A stretch of 21,742 nucleotides of DNA from positions 1-21,742 of the forward strand of contig PXSL01000115.1 of NCBI GenBank assembly GCA_003022815.1, in the 5' to 3' direction. How positions within the stretch are numbered: position 1 is the first letter of the stretch; each line of letters begins with the position of its first letter. Origin of the DNA: Halobacteriales archaeon SW_5_68_122. Lineage in GTDB: Archaea > Halobacteriota > Halobacteria > Halobacteriales > Haloarculaceae. Positions 21,050 through 21,742 of the stretch are shown piece after piece. A model generated the notes under the pieces. That model had not been told where the DNA came from. It saw only the letters and a program-made list of their open reading frames with translations, and ran no database searches. A program made the translations under genes and the position numbers.

Positions 21050-21742
21050 ACAGCATCACCCACAGCGCGGCGAGCGTCAACAGCATGCCGGCGACGGTGT
21101 TGATGGCCGGGAACCACCAGTAGGCGCGGTCGACGTCGATGTCGGCGGCGACGATGCCGGCGACGAACAGCGGGTAGCCGCCGAGGACGGCCGTGAAGAA
21201 GGGGTGGACCAGCCCGAAGACGGCCGCCGCCGCCAGCCAGCAGGCCGCACAGTAGGCGTACGTCCGGCGCTCGCCGAGGGCGGTCGCAGTCGTGCGGATG
21301 CCGGCCCGTCGGTCCGGGTCGATGTCGGGGATGGCGGAGAAGGTGTGCATCCCCATAGCCCACAGCCACCCGCCGGCGACGGCGGCCGGCGGCGGCACCG
21401 ACCCGGCGACGGCGGCGTAGGCGACGACGCCCGGCAGGACATAAAGGCCGTTCGAGACCGAATCCAGCAGGGGCGTCGTCTTGAACCGCAACGGCGGCGC
21501 GGAGTACTCCGCCGCCAGCAGGAGGAACGCGACCATGGCGACAACGCCGCCAGCCGGCAGTAGCGGCAGGAAGGCGACACCAAGGCCCCCGGTGGCGACA
21601 ACCAGCGCCGGCACCAGACGGTCGCCTTGGTAGCGGACCTCCTGCTCCTCTTTCTTGGGGTTCTCGGCGTCAACGTCGGCGTCGAACACGTCGTTGACGC
21701 CGTAGAGGAAGACGTTCGCCGGGAGCAGGAAGTAGACGAAGA
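21042..21742 (-). CDS. lyeJ: Lycopene elongase / UbiA-family prenyltransferase (5' end outside window)
   Basis: This is the C-terminal ~233 residues of a UbiA-type membrane prenyltransferase. The first Asp motif NDVFDADVDAENPKK and the second, IPDIDPDRRAG, bind the prenyl diphosphate through magnesium. About six hydrophobic helices are visible (for example PALVVATGGLGVAFLPLL and GWLWAMGMHTFSA). Position next to cruF and carotenoid genes fits lycopene elongase, which adds C5 units to both ends of lycopene on the way to bacterioruberin. The frame is intact to its TAG at 21042-21044, which overlaps the cruF start by eight bases. Confidence 0.9.
   Translation of the reverse strand, partial: FVYFLLPANVFLYGVNDVFDADVDAENPKKEEQEVRYQGDRLVPALVVATGGLGVAFLPLLPAGGVVAMVAFLLLAAEYSAPPLRFKTTPLLDSVSNGLYVLPGVVAYAAVAGSVPPPAAVAGGWLWAMGMHTFSAIPDIDPDRRAGIRTTATALGERRTYAYCAACWLAAAAVFGLVHPFFTAVLGGYPLFVAGIVAADIDVDRAYWWFPAINTVAGMLLTLAALWVMLYG

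Overview
The window is haloarchaeal chromosomal DNA. The signs are high GC (a hand count of 16021-16080 gives 44/60), very acidic proteins, archaeal TATA-like boxes about 25-30 bases before many start codons (leaderless transcripts), and marker genes of Halobacteria: C50 carotenoid genes, a tetrahydromethanopterin-type Mch, aIF5A next to an agmatinase, an LWR-salt protein, and DUF7344, DUF5305 and DUF7504 proteins. I cannot name the genus.

Layout. 1-971: 3' part of a serpin. 1250-3128: minus-strand housekeeping genes (HAD phosphatase, LWR-salt protein, pterin dehydratase, membrane J-domain protein). 3218-3427: a cross-brace zinc micro-protein. 3486-11162: a cell-surface/secretion locus. It holds a PGF-pre-PGF/PKD surface protein gene with two apparent frameshifts, a small DUF1102/TasA-like secreted protein, a DUF7344 membrane-linked winged-helix protein overlapping a secreted FG-GAP-like protein, a SipW-type signal peptidase I with an extra domain, a DUF5305 membrane protein, and a DUF7504 RecA-like protein. 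The two minus-strand surface genes share an exact 14-base upstream motif.

11429-16515: core metabolism and translation, namely pyrF, a divergent HAD hydrolase, two small conserved genes (one DUF2240), mch with a 1-nt-spaced partner, and aIF5A followed by agmatinase (the deoxyhypusine route). 16516-16849 carries a MITE-like inverted-repeat element, followed by gcvH.

17501-21742: carotenoid locus. crtB (phytoene synthase) and a carotenoid cleavage oxygenase run rightward. lyeJ (lycopene elongase, cut by the window end) and cruF (bisanhydrobacterioruberin hydratase) run leftward, with a small membrane-protein ORF between. The oxygenase, cruF and the small ORF each change frame internally. In the oxygenase and cruF, the spacing of conserved motifs suggests real internal deletions rather than single-base errors, so both the retinal-forming step and the last bacterioruberin step may be lost.

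The best candidate for an under-described system is the 3.5-11.2 kb surface-fibre/secretion module: putative substrates, a dedicated peptidase, membrane partners, a membrane-linked regulator and a shared promoter motif.
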